Shown: piece by piece, positions 16,289 to 25,008 of the stretch
How the letters are laid out: each line of letters starts with the position of its first letter
Position numbering within the stretch: the first letter of the stretch is position 1
DNA from: JABLTI01 sp035528035
Lineage (GTDB): Archaea; Asgardarchaeota; Heimdallarchaeia; JABLTI01
Assembly (NCBI GenBank): GCA_035528035.1
Contig: DATKZI010000012.1
Location: 1-64,000, forward strand
Reading direction: 5' to 3'
Length of the DNA: 64,000 nucleotides
Translations under genes and position numbers: made by a program
The notes under the pieces: generated by a model
Seen by the model: only the letters and a program-made list of their open reading frames with translations
Databases searched by the model: none
What the model was told of the DNA's origin: nothing

Positions 16289-16296
16289 AAGTATTA

Positions 16297-16671
16297 ATGT
16301 ATAAATTCGATAGATTTTTAAGAAATATGTCAACAACACAAAGTTATAATTTAATACCATTTAAAAGAGAATACGTTGGAATAAATGGTATAGGAAACAG
16401 GAAGCAGGTGCAACACAGAGTGAATAGAGACTTTGCTGATGTCGATCCCCTAATAATATACCGATGTAAAAACAAGTTATGTCGACACACATTCCAACCA
16501 TCAACAACAATGTTAATAGAAGAACAAATAGTCTTCTTCGAATGTCCCTTGTGTGGGTCAAGATACGAAGCACCATTTACCTATGTATCAGGAATAGCTG
16601 ATCAGGAAATAATTATGCTTCTTGAACGACCCCGAATGATATTTAATGGGACAAAGATAGCTAGTTCCTAA
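16297..16671 (+). CDS. Zinc-ribbon protein of unknown function
   Basis: Unknown family, about 124 residues if the ATG at 16297 is used (ATG at 16327 is also possible). The core is a zinc ribbon with YRCKNKLCRHTF and, about 30 residues on, ECPLCGSRYE. A basic N-terminus and a short hydrophobic C-terminal half follow. It lies between the Trm112-like and small GTPase genes with gaps of 8 and 26 bases, which suggests a shared function. Confidence 0.6.
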   Translation: MYKFDRFLRNMSTTQSYNLIPFKREYVGINGIGNRKQVQHRVNRDFADVDPLIIYRCKNKLCRHTFQPSTTMLIEEQIVFFECPLCGSRYEAPFTYVSGIADQEIIMLLERPRMIFNGTKIASS

Positions 16672-16697
16672 ATGAAAAAAAATATGAGGCAAAAAAA

Positions 16698-17246
16698 ATG
16701 GACAGTCAAAAAAGTAGAGATTCAACTTATATTTTCAAAGTTCTTCTCATAGGAGAAGCAGCAGTAGGAAAAACAAGTTTAACTTTGAAATTCGTCCATG
16801 GAAAATTCAAGTCGGATTATTTACTTACTGTAGGCATGGAACCTTATAGTAAATATCTTAAAATTGGCAATGACTTGGCCACTCTATCTATATGGGATAT
16901 TGCTGGTCAGCAAAGATTTGATGTTTTTAGAACCATGTTTTTCAGAGGTGCAAAAGCAGCCTTATTGGTCTTTGATCTTACACGACCAGCAACTTTATCA
17001 AAGCTTGATGATTGGCATGAAGATCTAATTAAAAATGCGGGAGAAGATGTTATTAAAATTCTTGTAGGAAATAAGAATGATTTAGAGGATCTTCGAAGTG
17101 TTCCCAAAAAAGAGGCTTTAGCTTTTGCTAAGAAGATAAAAGCATTAGCCTATATTGAGACCAGTGCAAAAACTGGTGAAAATGTTAATGAGTCTTTCAT
17201 TACTATAACTGAGAACTTGATCGCAAGAGCTCAGCAAGTGAGATAA
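16698..17246 (+). CDS. Rab/Ras-like small GTPase
   Basis: A eukaryote-type small GTPase of 182 residues with every G motif: P-loop GEAAVGKTS (19-27), switch I Thr in LLTVG (44), DIAGQ (67-71) with the catalytic Gln, NKND (125-128) and ETSAK (154-158). The spacing DYLLTVGMEPYSKYL resembles Rab switch I. There is no C-terminal cysteine, so it is probably not prenylated, like many Asgard relatives. It probably works with regulators such as the roadblock-like protein at 400. Last gene of the Trm112-like operon. It is one of the strongest Asgard markers in the window. Confidence 0.93.
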   Translation: MDSQKSRDSTYIFKVLLIGEAAVGKTSLTLKFVHGKFKSDYLLTVGMEPYSKYLKIGNDLATLSIWDIAGQQRFDVFRTMFFRGAKAALLVFDLTRPATLSKLDDWHEDLIKNAGEDVIKILVGNKNDLEDLRSVPKKEALAFAKKIKALAYIETSAKTGENVNESFITITENLIARAQQVR

Positions 17247-17376
17247 CCACAAAAAAAGATCCATTCTTTTGGAGCTAATACTAAATTTTCTAATATATAA
17301 AAAATCATAAAATAAGCTCCTTTTTCCTTAGAATCCTATGTTTAAACTTTTTAAAGACATTGAATAACTGTTATGT

Positions 17377-18087
17377 ATGATAGAAAGAACTGAAAGACCT
17401 CTAAATATAGTAGCAGTTTTTGCTCATCCAGATGATGAAGCAGGGGTTATTGGAACAATTGCTAATCACACAGAAAAAGGCGATAATGCATATGTAATCT
17501 TTTTAACACAAGGGGAAAATGCTTCATCGCTTTGTTGCTCAAAAGAGGAAATAAAAGAAATTAGAGCAGGTCATACTAAAAAAATAGAAAAAATTCTTGG
17601 TGCAAAATATAGGATACTTGATCTTCCAGATTCAGGTGTGCACCCATCTGTTGAAAACGCTAAGAAACTCGCGGCTCATTTTAAGGAAATAAAACCAGAC
17701 ATTATTATAACCTGGACTCAGGCTGAACAATTAGGCATAGGTCATCCTGATCATAGATACACCTATTCTATTGTTTTAGATGCAATTTCATATATGCGAT
17801 ATAAAAATCCAGATGATAAATATCCACCTCATCGTTCACAAGTAAGTTTCTTTACAAATCATTTCAGCAATACAGAAAATCAAAGGCAACCATTTTTTGT
17901 AGATGTTTCAGCTCAATATGAAAAGATAATGGCTGTATTAGATGTCTATGCTGAAGCATACGGACAATGGCCAGTAAAGGAATATGTCACAGTACAACTT
18001 ATGGCAAATGGTCGAGCAGTAGGAGTACAATATGCAGAAGCCTTTAACAAAATACTATGGAGAACAGCTCAACCATATTTGTATTAG
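17377..18087 (+). CDS. PIG-L/LmbE family N-deacetylase
   Basis: Zinc-dependent deacetylase fold (236 residues). AHPDDEA near residue 16 and GHPDHR near 128 supply zinc ligands and the catalytic Asp. Family members remove acetyl groups from N-acetylglucosamine conjugates such as GlcNAc-PI, mycothiol or bacillithiol precursors, and chitobiose. The substrate here is not evident; no sugar or thiol pathway gene is adjacent. No membrane segment. ATG at 17377. Monocistronic. Confidence 0.85.
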   Translation: MIERTERPLNIVAVFAHPDDEAGVIGTIANHTEKGDNAYVIFLTQGENASSLCCSKEEIKEIRAGHTKKIEKILGAKYRILDLPDSGVHPSVENAKKLAAHFKEIKPDIIITWTQAEQLGIGHPDHRYTYSIVLDAISYMRYKNPDDKYPPHRSQVSFFTNHFSNTENQRQPFFVDVSAQYEKIMAVLDVYAEAYGQWPVKEYVTVQLMANGRAVGVQYAEAFNKILWRTAQPYLY

Positions 18088-18222
18088 AAATTTAATTAAA
18101 TATAAAATATATACGTTATGTTTTTAGATGCCTATCGTTTAAATGACGTAAAATTTAAGTTTAAAGAAATATTGATTTATTCGTACTTTAACAGAAAGTA
18201 AAGAGAATAAATGGTGTAAAAA

Positions 18223-20439
18223 ATGACAAAAAATCTAGCTGAGATGTCATACAAACGACAAGAAGTTCAGAAAGGATATACTGATAAAGCACTTCATATA
18301 GATTTAGACAAACTAAAAATTGAAGAGCTTACAATTCCTAAGAAAGTTCGTGAACTTTTTATCGGTGGTAAAGGGTATGATCTTTGGTTAATGTGGGAGT
18401 CTCTCCCAAAAGACCGAATAGTTAAATGGAATGAACCAGAAAATCCTTTATGTATTGCTAGTGGACCTTTAGGAGGTACAACGGGTTATCCAGGAGCTGG
18501 AAAATCAATTGTCACAGCAATATCTCCATTAACAGATATTATTATTGATTCTAATGTTGGGGGATTCTTCGGTCCATGGATGAAATATTCTGGTTTTGAT
18601 GCTTTGCGTATTGTTGGTAAAGCAAAAGAACCAGTTGTTATTGTAATTGATGGACTAGAAGAAAAAGTATGGGTAGAATCAGCAAGCGATCTCCCAAATG
18701 ATTCTTATAAATTAGCGAAAATGCTTAATGAGAAGTATAAGAAAGTAGATGAAGAAACAGGAAAAGATGACAAATTATATATCTCCGTAGTTTCAACTGG
18801 AAAAGGCGCGGATCATTCATATTTTGGTTGTTTGAATTTCTCCTGGTGGGATAATAGTAGAAAACTCAATCATATTAAGCAAGCTGGTCGTGGAGGAACA
18901 GGCTCAGTGTTCAGAAATAAGAATATTGTAGCAATTGTTGCTCATTCACCATCTGTAAAATTAGAATCACAAAATCCAGACAATACAGAGGAAGCAAGAG
19001 CGGTAGGAAGAAAACACTCAAGTGAGATTTTGCAATTAGATCCAAAACAAAATCGAATGAGAGTACTTGGAACAGCACATCTACCATCAATTATGAGTGA
19101 ATTTGATCTTTTGCCAACATATAATTTCAAATTTGGCAAAGATGAGAATGGTAAAGATAAAAACCTATGGGGTGATAAATTTGAAAAAATCTTTACAAAC
19201 ACTGGTAAAGGTTGGGATGGTTGTTGGCGTGGTTGTGCAATAAATTGTTCACATTGTGTAGAAGGAGTTATCCCAAAAACAGGACCCTACAAAGGGCAAA
19301 CTGTTTGTGTGGATGGTCCTGAGTACGAAACCATTGCCGGTTGTGGTAGTAATCTCGGTATTTTCGACCCTCTTGAAGTTATTGAAATTAACTTCTATTG
19401 TGATATCTATGGTTTAGATACCATTAGTTTTGGTACTGCTACTGCTTTTACTATGGAATGTTATGCGACAGGTATTCTCAATAAAGAACGAACCAATGGT
19501 TTAGAACTTAATTGGGGTAATTTTGCTCATACTATGGAATTATTGCACCGAATAGCTGAAGGCAAAGATGAATTTGCTTTACTTTATGCTAAGGGTATTA
19601 AAAAGATGCAGGAATACTTCAAAGCTAATTATGGTTTAACAGCTGAACAAAAACAATTCATCCAAGATATTGGTATGCAACATAAGGGTCTTGAATTTTC
19701 TGAATATATGACTAAAGAATCCCTTGCTCAACAAGGTGGTTATGGTTTAACCCTTAAAGGTCCTCAGCATGATGAAGCTTGGTTGATTTTCCTTGATATG
19801 GTTCACAACTATATGCCTACTTTCGAGAATAAAGCAAATGCTCTTTGTTGGTTCCCCTATTGGCGTACCTGGTTTGCCATTCAAGGTCTCTGTAAATTAC
19901 CTTGGAATGATGTCGTTCCAGCGGACAATAAACAAACTACTGAACCTCACAAAGTTCCTGAGCACATTCAGAATTATGCTGATCTCTACCAATCCATTAC
20001 AGGTGTAGACATGGGTAAAACTCCTAAAGAACGCGAAGACAGCCTCATAACCATGAGCGAACGTGTTTATCAATTCCAAAGAGTTTTCCAAGTTCGCTTG
20101 GGTCATGGTCGCAGGATTGATGATAGCAATATTCCCTATCGTTCTGCAGGGCCTGTTACTCTTGAAGAATATAAAAGCAGAGTTGATCGATACGATGGTC
20201 AATTAGCTGAAATTCTTGGAAAGAGTGTTGAAGAAATTAAAACTATGCCCCTTGAAGAACGTCATAAGCTAACTCGAAAAGATCGAGAAGAGAGATACAA
20301 TAAACTTCAAGATACTGTCTATGAGAAACGTGGCTGGAACCATAAATCTGGTGTAATTAAATTAGAGAAAGCTAAAAAATTGTGGCCAGACTGGTTACTA
20401 CAAGAAGTTACTCCTTTTATCAAAGATCTTCAAGATTAA
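18223..20439 (+). CDS. Tungsten-containing aldehyde:ferredoxin oxidoreductase family protein
   Basis: AOR-family enzyme (738 residues, longer than the ~610 of P. furiosus AOR) that oxidises aldehydes to acids with ferredoxin as acceptor, using a bis-tungstopterin and a 4Fe-4S cluster. The N-terminal pterin domain is clear: FIGGKGYDLWLM, SGPLGGTTGYPGAGKS, DSNVGGFFGPWMKYSG and the AGRGGTGSVFRNKN segment. Cluster cysteines near 334-345 read CWRGCAINCSHC, with Cx3C where typical enzymes have Cx2C. The extra length is mostly a C-terminal extension. It is monocistronic, ends with a strong hairpin, and shows different codon choice in its two halves. Confidence 0.85.
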   Translation: MTKNLAEMSYKRQEVQKGYTDKALHIDLDKLKIEELTIPKKVRELFIGGKGYDLWLMWESLPKDRIVKWNEPENPLCIASGPLGGTTGYPGAGKSIVTAISPLTDIIIDSNVGGFFGPWMKYSGFDALRIVGKAKEPVVIVIDGLEEKVWVESASDLPNDSYKLAKMLNEKYKKVDEETGKDDKLYISVVSTGKGADHSYFGCLNFSWWDNSRKLNHIKQAGRGGTGSVFRNKNIVAIVAHSPSVKLESQNPDNTEEARAVGRKHSSEILQLDPKQNRMRVLGTAHLPSIMSEFDLLPTYNFKFGKDENGKDKNLWGDKFEKIFTNTGKGWDGCWRGCAINCSHCVEGVIPKTGPYKGQTVCVDGPEYETIAGCGSNLGIFDPLEVIEINFYCDIYGLDTISFGTATAFTMECYATGILNKERTNGLELNWGNFAHTMELLHRIAEGKDEFALLYAKGIKKMQEYFKANYGLTAEQKQFIQDIGMQHKGLEFSEYMTKESLAQQGGYGLTLKGPQHDEAWLIFLDMVHNYMPTFENKANALCWFPYWRTWFAIQGLCKLPWNDVVPADNKQTTEPHKVPEHIQNYADLYQSITGVDMGKTPKEREDSLITMSERVYQFQRVFQVRLGHGRRIDDSNIPYRSAGPVTLEEYKSRVDRYDGQLAEILGKSVEEIKTMPLEERHKLTRKDREERYNKLQDTVYEKRGWNHKSGVIKLEKAKKLWPDWLLQEVTPFIKDLQD

Positions 20440-20449
20440 AGATAATCTG

Positions 20450-20467
20450 AGCACTCATATGAGTGCT
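20450..20467. terminator. Palindromic terminator after AOR
   Basis: A perfect 18-base palindrome (agcactcatatgagtgct) followed on the plus strand by a T-rich tail to 20483. It probably ends AOR transcription and also serves the convergent membrane acyltransferase-like gene. Confidence 0.7.
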
Positions 20468-20481
20468 TCTTTATTCTTTTT

Positions 20482-21564
20482 TTAAATTATTATGTAGATT
20501 TTCTTCTTATCCATTATATATCCTAGAGCCCAAATTAAAAACACATTAATGAATGCTCCTAGGAACACTAATGCTAAATGGGTATCGCGTCTAAGATAAA
20601 GGAGTGTTAATCCTAAAAACGCTGCTTGAATAATATACAAGAAGAATGCATTTTTCCCTTGAGGTTCCAGAAAATAGCTTTTTTCTTTTGTTATTTTTCT
20701 ATTATCATAAAGATACCAAATTATCCAGAAAAGTATTGATGCTAGACCAACTGATAGTAAAACATAGGAATGGGTCACTCTAAGTTTAGATAATCCTCCA
20801 TAAGCGGGGAACCCTAAATAGAACCAGATAAAATGGAGAGCAGTACCTAGAGCAGAAAATGTAAAACCAAAAATCAATAGTTCCCATTTGTTTATTTTCC
20901 TAAAATCATCAACTATAGCGGTAGAAAGTAACATCATTGCTCCGTAACCGATACCACCAACAAACCCACCATGTCCATCATTAAAACCTAAATCACTAAT
21001 AGTTATTATTGTTCCTTCTATGTCCACTGAAAGACCTATTGTAAATTGATATACTTCTAATAATACAAATCCAATAATAAAACGATAAATTCTAGGTAAT
21101 TGTATGAAAAAAACTGTTAGTATACCAGCAAGCCCAATTGCTTGTAAGACTCCCCAGTCAAAACCAAATCCTTCAGGCGTTAAGTAAATACTTCCAAGCA
21201 TACCAAAACCAATGAATGCGCCATAACGTCTAATGAATCTCGTATAGGTTTTTATTGCACCTTCAGTTTTCAAATACCGACTAAAAGACATTTTATAAGT
21301 TAAAGCTATTGCAAAAATGAAAAAAGGTGCTACTAAATCAACATATGTTAAACCAAAGTCAACCGCATGTTTTGTCCACGCAGGGGTTTTATCGAACATA
21401 GCTAAAGTGTTAACAAAAATCATAGCAGCAATTGTTAATCCTCTGAAAACATCTATACACAAATATCTAATTTTTTTCTCAGGGATACTAACTGGCTCAA
21501 TTCTTGTTTCAATAAGAGATTCATCCTTAAGGATAACTTCTAAAGGTGTTTGCAAGTTAATCAC
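20482..21564 (-). CDS. Multi-pass membrane protein of the DUF5009/NagX type
   Basis: About ten hydrophobic segments over 360 residues. The family start RYLCIDVFRGLTIAAMIFVN (residues 33-52) matches the heparan-glucosaminide N-acetyltransferase-like/NagX group, in which an Arg-Gly after Asp-hydrophobic begins the first membrane helix. Human HGSNAT moves acetyl groups across the lysosomal membrane; prokaryotic members are poorly understood. The C-terminal LEPQGKNAFFLYIIQ also fits. GTG start at 21564, not certain. Convergent with AOR. Confidence 0.72.
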   Translation of the reverse strand: MINLQTPLEVILKDESLIETRIEPVSIPEKKIRYLCIDVFRGLTIAAMIFVNTLAMFDKTPAWTKHAVDFGLTYVDLVAPFFIFAIALTYKMSFSRYLKTEGAIKTYTRFIRRYGAFIGFGMLGSIYLTPEGFGFDWGVLQAIGLAGILTVFFIQLPRIYRFIIGFVLLEVYQFTIGLSVDIEGTIITISDLGFNDGHGGFVGGIGYGAMMLLSTAIVDDFRKINKWELLIFGFTFSALGTALHFIWFYLGFPAYGGLSKLRVTHSYVLLSVGLASILFWIIWYLYDNRKITKEKSYFLEPQGKNAFFLYIIQAAFLGLTLLYLRRDTHLALVFLGAFINVFLIWALGYIMDKKKIYIII

Positions 21565-21722
21565 TTCAAAAAATTTGGTAATGATTTGTATGTTTACTTG
21601 AATTTAAATATTTGAGATAGTACTTAAAGCAGCATATTCATCCATCTTCATTTAAAACCAAAGATTATTATTCAAAAGAAATTAGTTTATAAAAAACGGA
21701 TTGTTGCAAAGGAAGAATTATA

Positions 21723-22373
21723 TTGATCAAAATGATTGCCTTAGATTTTGATGGAACAACAGCTGATACTATGCCAACATTAGAAGAAATTGCTGTCAAA
21801 TTAATAACAAACTATTACAAATTGTCAATTGATGATGCAAGGCATAAATATCGAAGCACTACAGGTTTACCTTTCGTACAACAAATAGCGTTATTGTTTC
21901 CTGATAATCCAGCGAATCTTTCAGTAGTCTCTCAATTTGAACAAGAAAAAATTAATAGTATTTTTAATCTCCCGTTATTTGAAGATACTCTTGAAACAAT
22001 TGATTTTTTACGAAAACAAGGTTATTTGGTTGCTATATCAAGTTCAACTACCCAGCCAACTATTGAGAAATATTGTGAAAATAACAATTTAATTGTGGAT
22101 CAAATTTTAGGATATAGACCTGGTTTTGAGAAAGGGAAAGATCATTTTGATTTTCTTAAAAAAGAATTTAATCTTTCATCTTTAGAATTAGTTTATATTG
22201 GTGATTCCTTAAAGGATTGTGAACGTGCTCAATCTAATGAAATATTCTTTATTGCTAGAATTGGCATGTTTACCGAAGAACAATTTAATCAAATTTCAAA
22301 ATCTAGATTAGCAATAAAAAATCTAATTGAATTAAAAGAATTAATTCCAAAATTAAATCAAATTAGTGATTAA
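21723..22373 (+). CDS. HAD-superfamily phosphatase-like hydrolase
   Basis: Cytosolic HAD hydrolase of 216 residues. Motif I ALDFDGTTADT (5-15), motif II serine in VAISSSTT, motif III lysine in FEKGKDHF, and motif IV YIGDSLKDCE are intact; the helical cap after motif I is of C1 type. It resembles phosphoglycolate phosphatase and other small-molecule phosphatases; substrate unknown. TTG at 21723 has GGAAG seven bases upstream; ATG at 21732 is the alternative. The next gene (radical SAM) starts 26 bases after its stop, so they may be cotranscribed. Confidence 0.8.
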   Translation: MIKMIALDFDGTTADTMPTLEEIAVKLITNYYKLSIDDARHKYRSTTGLPFVQQIALLFPDNPANLSVVSQFEQEKINSIFNLPLFEDTLETIDFLRKQGYLVAISSSTTQPTIEKYCENNNLIVDQILGYRPGFEKGKDHFDFLKKEFNLSSLELVYIGDSLKDCERAQSNEIFFIARIGMFTEEQFNQISKSRLAIKNLIELKELIPKLNQISD

Positions 22374-22399
22374 TTATATTGTATCATGAGGGTTGATAG

Positions 22400-23395
22400 G
22401 TGAAAATTAGAGCATCAATAGGTACTGCAGTTGCTTTAGGTTTAGAAACAACAAAAATCGATGTTTTACCAACTACTGCTTATCTAATGATGAATGCTCC
22501 CAATCATTGCTTATCAAATTGTAGTTTTTGTCCACAAGCAAGAGAAAGTTCAGGAAAAGCTGACAAATTATCTCGAGTTATATGGCCTTTATATGAATTA
22601 GAAGATATATTAGCAAAGCTGTTAAAAATAAAACATGGATTAAAACGACTTTGTATTCAAACAGTTCAATTTACTGACTCAAATGAAAATTTACTAGAAA
22701 TGTTAACTATAATTAAATCAAATAAACTTTCTTTACCAATTTCCGTTTGTTCTTATCCTGTTGGAAAAAAAATCTTTGAACAGATGAAAGAATTAGGAGT
22801 ATCTCGAGTAGGGATTTCTTTTGATTGTGCAACTGAGAAAATTTTTGATAAAGTTAAAGGTAAAAAACGAGGTAACACTTTGACTTGGAGAATTCTAGAG
22901 AAAGCAATAGATGATGCTGCAGATGTTTTTGGTGATCGATTTGTTAGCACACATCTGATTATTGGATTAGGTGAAACTGAAGAGGAAGCTATAAAGTTTA
23001 TTCAAAAATTTTATGATCGAAAAATCACCACTGGACTTTTTGCTTTTACACCAGTACAAGGAACAGATTTAGAAAAACACCCGAAACCTATGATGGATTC
23101 TTATAGAAGAATTCAGTTAGCAAAATATCTAATTGAGCAAGGGAAAACAACTTATAAACAAATGACTTTTCAAACAATATTAGGGAAAAAGAAACAACTG
23201 GTTCATTTAGGTTTGGAGAAAGAGAGCATTGAACAAGTGATCAGAACAGGAAAAGCTTTTGAGACTAGTGGTTGTTCCCACTGCAATAGACCATTCTATA
23301 ATGAATCTCCTGGTAAAGAGCTATTTAATTTTCCTAAAACATTAACAATTCAAGAAATCAATTCCATACTAGAGGAGTTCAAAGAATTCCTTTAG
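22400..23395 (+). CDS. Radical SAM protein, candidate archaeal lipoyl synthase component
   Basis: Radical SAM enzyme of 331 residues with CLSNCSFC (Cx3Cx2C) near residue 38. It looks like a biotin synthase relative (CPQAR after the cluster motif) and ends with a second cysteine group, SGCSHCNRPFYNE near 290, suited to an auxiliary Fe-S cluster that donates sulfur. A two-protein lipoyl synthase (LipS1/LipS2) of this kind is known in archaea, and a lipoate ligase gene follows at 24083. That context makes a lipoyl synthase component the best guess, but I cannot tell LipS1 from LipS2 and no second copy is in the window. GTG start at 22400 behind GAGGGT. Confidence 0.6.
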   Translation: MKIRASIGTAVALGLETTKIDVLPTTAYLMMNAPNHCLSNCSFCPQARESSGKADKLSRVIWPLYELEDILAKLLKIKHGLKRLCIQTVQFTDSNENLLEMLTIIKSNKLSLPISVCSYPVGKKIFEQMKELGVSRVGISFDCATEKIFDKVKGKKRGNTLTWRILEKAIDDAADVFGDRFVSTHLIIGLGETEEEAIKFIQKFYDRKITTGLFAFTPVQGTDLEKHPKPMMDSYRRIQLAKYLIEQGKTTYKQMTFQTILGKKKQLVHLGLEKESIEQVIRTGKAFETSGCSHCNRPFYNESPGKELFNFPKTLTIQEINSILEEFKEFL

Positions 23396-23492
23396 AAGTT
23401 TTGGAGAGATTTTTAAATTGTAAATAGATTTAGTATTAAAACACCAAGCTATATCTAGGAGAAAAAACCTAGATAATTACGGGGAATGAAAA

Positions 23493-24035
23493 ATGTCTGA
23501 AGAATCCAAATTTATTCTTTGCCCTTCTTGTGGAGCTATTTTAGAAAAAGGTATAATTTATTGCAGTTATTGTGGTGCTAATGTTAATGAAAAACCAAAA
23601 GAAGGATTTGGTCAAATTCCTCCTCAACAACCTTTTCAAGAACAACCTCCCCAACAGCCAAAACCTCCACAACAACCGTTTGATGATAAAAGAAGTCGTG
23701 GATTTGGTGGTTTTGGTAATTTTGGCAAACAAGGCGCTTATGATGACCAAGAGAATATTTACGCAATGGATCAAGCTGAATTAATCAAACGTGCTGGTGT
23801 TGAAAGAAATATTATGTTAGCAACACTCTTTTCTTGGATCACTTTTTGTGCATGGATTTTAAGTCCTATATTCTTTTTCATTACAGTCTATTATGTTATT
23901 CAAGCAAGAAGAGCATTGGGTTCTATGGATCCTAGATTAACTCGGGCAATTATTTATGCAGTTGTAGGTTTGGTTGTTAATTTAGCTCTTACTTTACCAA
24001 TATTGCTTTCATTCATTAGTCAATATTTTCCATAA
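23493..24035 (+). CDS. Zinc-ribbon membrane protein
   Basis: Residues 9-29 form a double CxxC zinc ribbon (CPSCG ... CSYCGAN). A Pro/Gln-rich linker (residues ~40-65) and a Gly/Phe-rich piece follow. Two hydrophobic segments near 108-132 (LATLFSWITFCAWILSPIFFF) and 148-172 (AIIYAVVGLVVNLALTLPIL) should span the membrane, so the zinc ribbon is probably cytosolic. Such zinc-ribbon plus membrane proteins are common in Asgard and other archaea without known function. It lies between the radical SAM gene and the lipoate ligase. Confidence 0.65.
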   Translation: MSEESKFILCPSCGAILEKGIIYCSYCGANVNEKPKEGFGQIPPQQPFQEQPPQQPKPPQQPFDDKRSRGFGGFGNFGKQGAYDDQENIYAMDQAELIKRAGVERNIMLATLFSWITFCAWILSPIFFFITVYYVIQARRALGSMDPRLTRAIIYAVVGLVVNLALTLPILLSFISQYFP

Positions 24036-24082
24036 ATAGAATCTGATAAAACTTCTAAATAAAAAACTTGGATTGAATAATT

Positions 24083-24865
24083 ATGGTACAAGAACAATGG
24101 CGCTTAGTTTGGGTCGAAGAAGCAGCTAACTGCTACTATAATATGGGATTAGATAAAGCAATAATGTCTGCTGTTGGCAGGAATGAATCACCCAATACTA
24201 TTAGATTTTATCGCTGGTTGCCATCTGCAGTTTCAATAGGTTATTTTCAATCTATGAAGAAAGTTATCAATATTGAAAATTGTGAAAGATTAGGAATTGA
24301 TTATATCAGAAGAACAACTGGTGGTGGAGCAGTCTATCATGATTATGAGGGGGAACTTACTTATTCTGTAAATTGCTTAGATTCAAATCCCAAAATACCA
24401 CAAGATATATCCAAAATTTATGAGAAAATATGTAATGGAATAGTTATTGGTTTGCAAGAATTAGGAATAGATGCTAAATATGAACCAATTAATGATATTA
24501 ATTTAGTTAGTAATGGTAAGAAGATTTCTGGTAGTGCATTGACTAAACGAGATGGTGTTATCCTACAACATGGTACCATACTACGTGAGGTTGATGTAGA
24601 GACAATGTTTTCTTTGTTAATTGTACCTGATGAAAAAATAAAATCAAAACTTATTTCAACGGTAAAAGAAAGAGTTGCTAGTTTAACACAAGAGTTGGGA
24701 TACTCCCCAACATTTAAAGCAATTCGAGAAGCATTGATCAATGGATTGGAGAAAGCATTAGATATAGAATTATGTTATGATACTATAACTGAAGCTGAAA
24801 ATGAAAAGGCAATGAAAAATGCTAATGAATTTTTCAAGGACGAAAAATGGCTATTTAAAAGATAA
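24083..24865 (+). CDS. lplA: Lipoate-protein ligase A family protein
   Basis: Biotin/lipoate A/B ligase fold, 260 residues. It attaches lipoate or a related acyl group to a lysine of E2 or GcvH proteins after ATP activation. Diagnostic parts are RFYRWLPSAVSIGYFQ, RRTTGGGAVYHDYEGELTYSV (residues 76-96 region) and the catalytic Lys in NGKKISGSALTKRDG, then LQHGTIL. It covers the catalytic N-terminal domain and ends soon after, without a typical C-terminal accessory domain; in archaea that part is often a separate LplB, not seen nearby. No lipoyl-dependent enzyme is in the window. Confidence 0.85.
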   Translation: MVQEQWRLVWVEEAANCYYNMGLDKAIMSAVGRNESPNTIRFYRWLPSAVSIGYFQSMKKVINIENCERLGIDYIRRTTGGGAVYHDYEGELTYSVNCLDSNPKIPQDISKIYEKICNGIVIGLQELGIDAKYEPINDINLVSNGKKISGSALTKRDGVILQHGTILREVDVETMFSLLIVPDEKIKSKLISTVKERVASLTQELGYSPTFKAIREALINGLEKALDIELCYDTITEAENEKAMKNANEFFKDEKWLFKR

Positions 24866-25008
24866 ATTGATTTAAATACCAAAAGAAAAGGTACTTATAA
24901 ACGAAAACAAATGACTTTTTGATTTGAAAAGATTACATAGAAATGTGAAGAATTTAATACTATAGTGAAAGAACAAGGTCATTAAAATAGTCTTGGAGCA
25001 AATTATCT

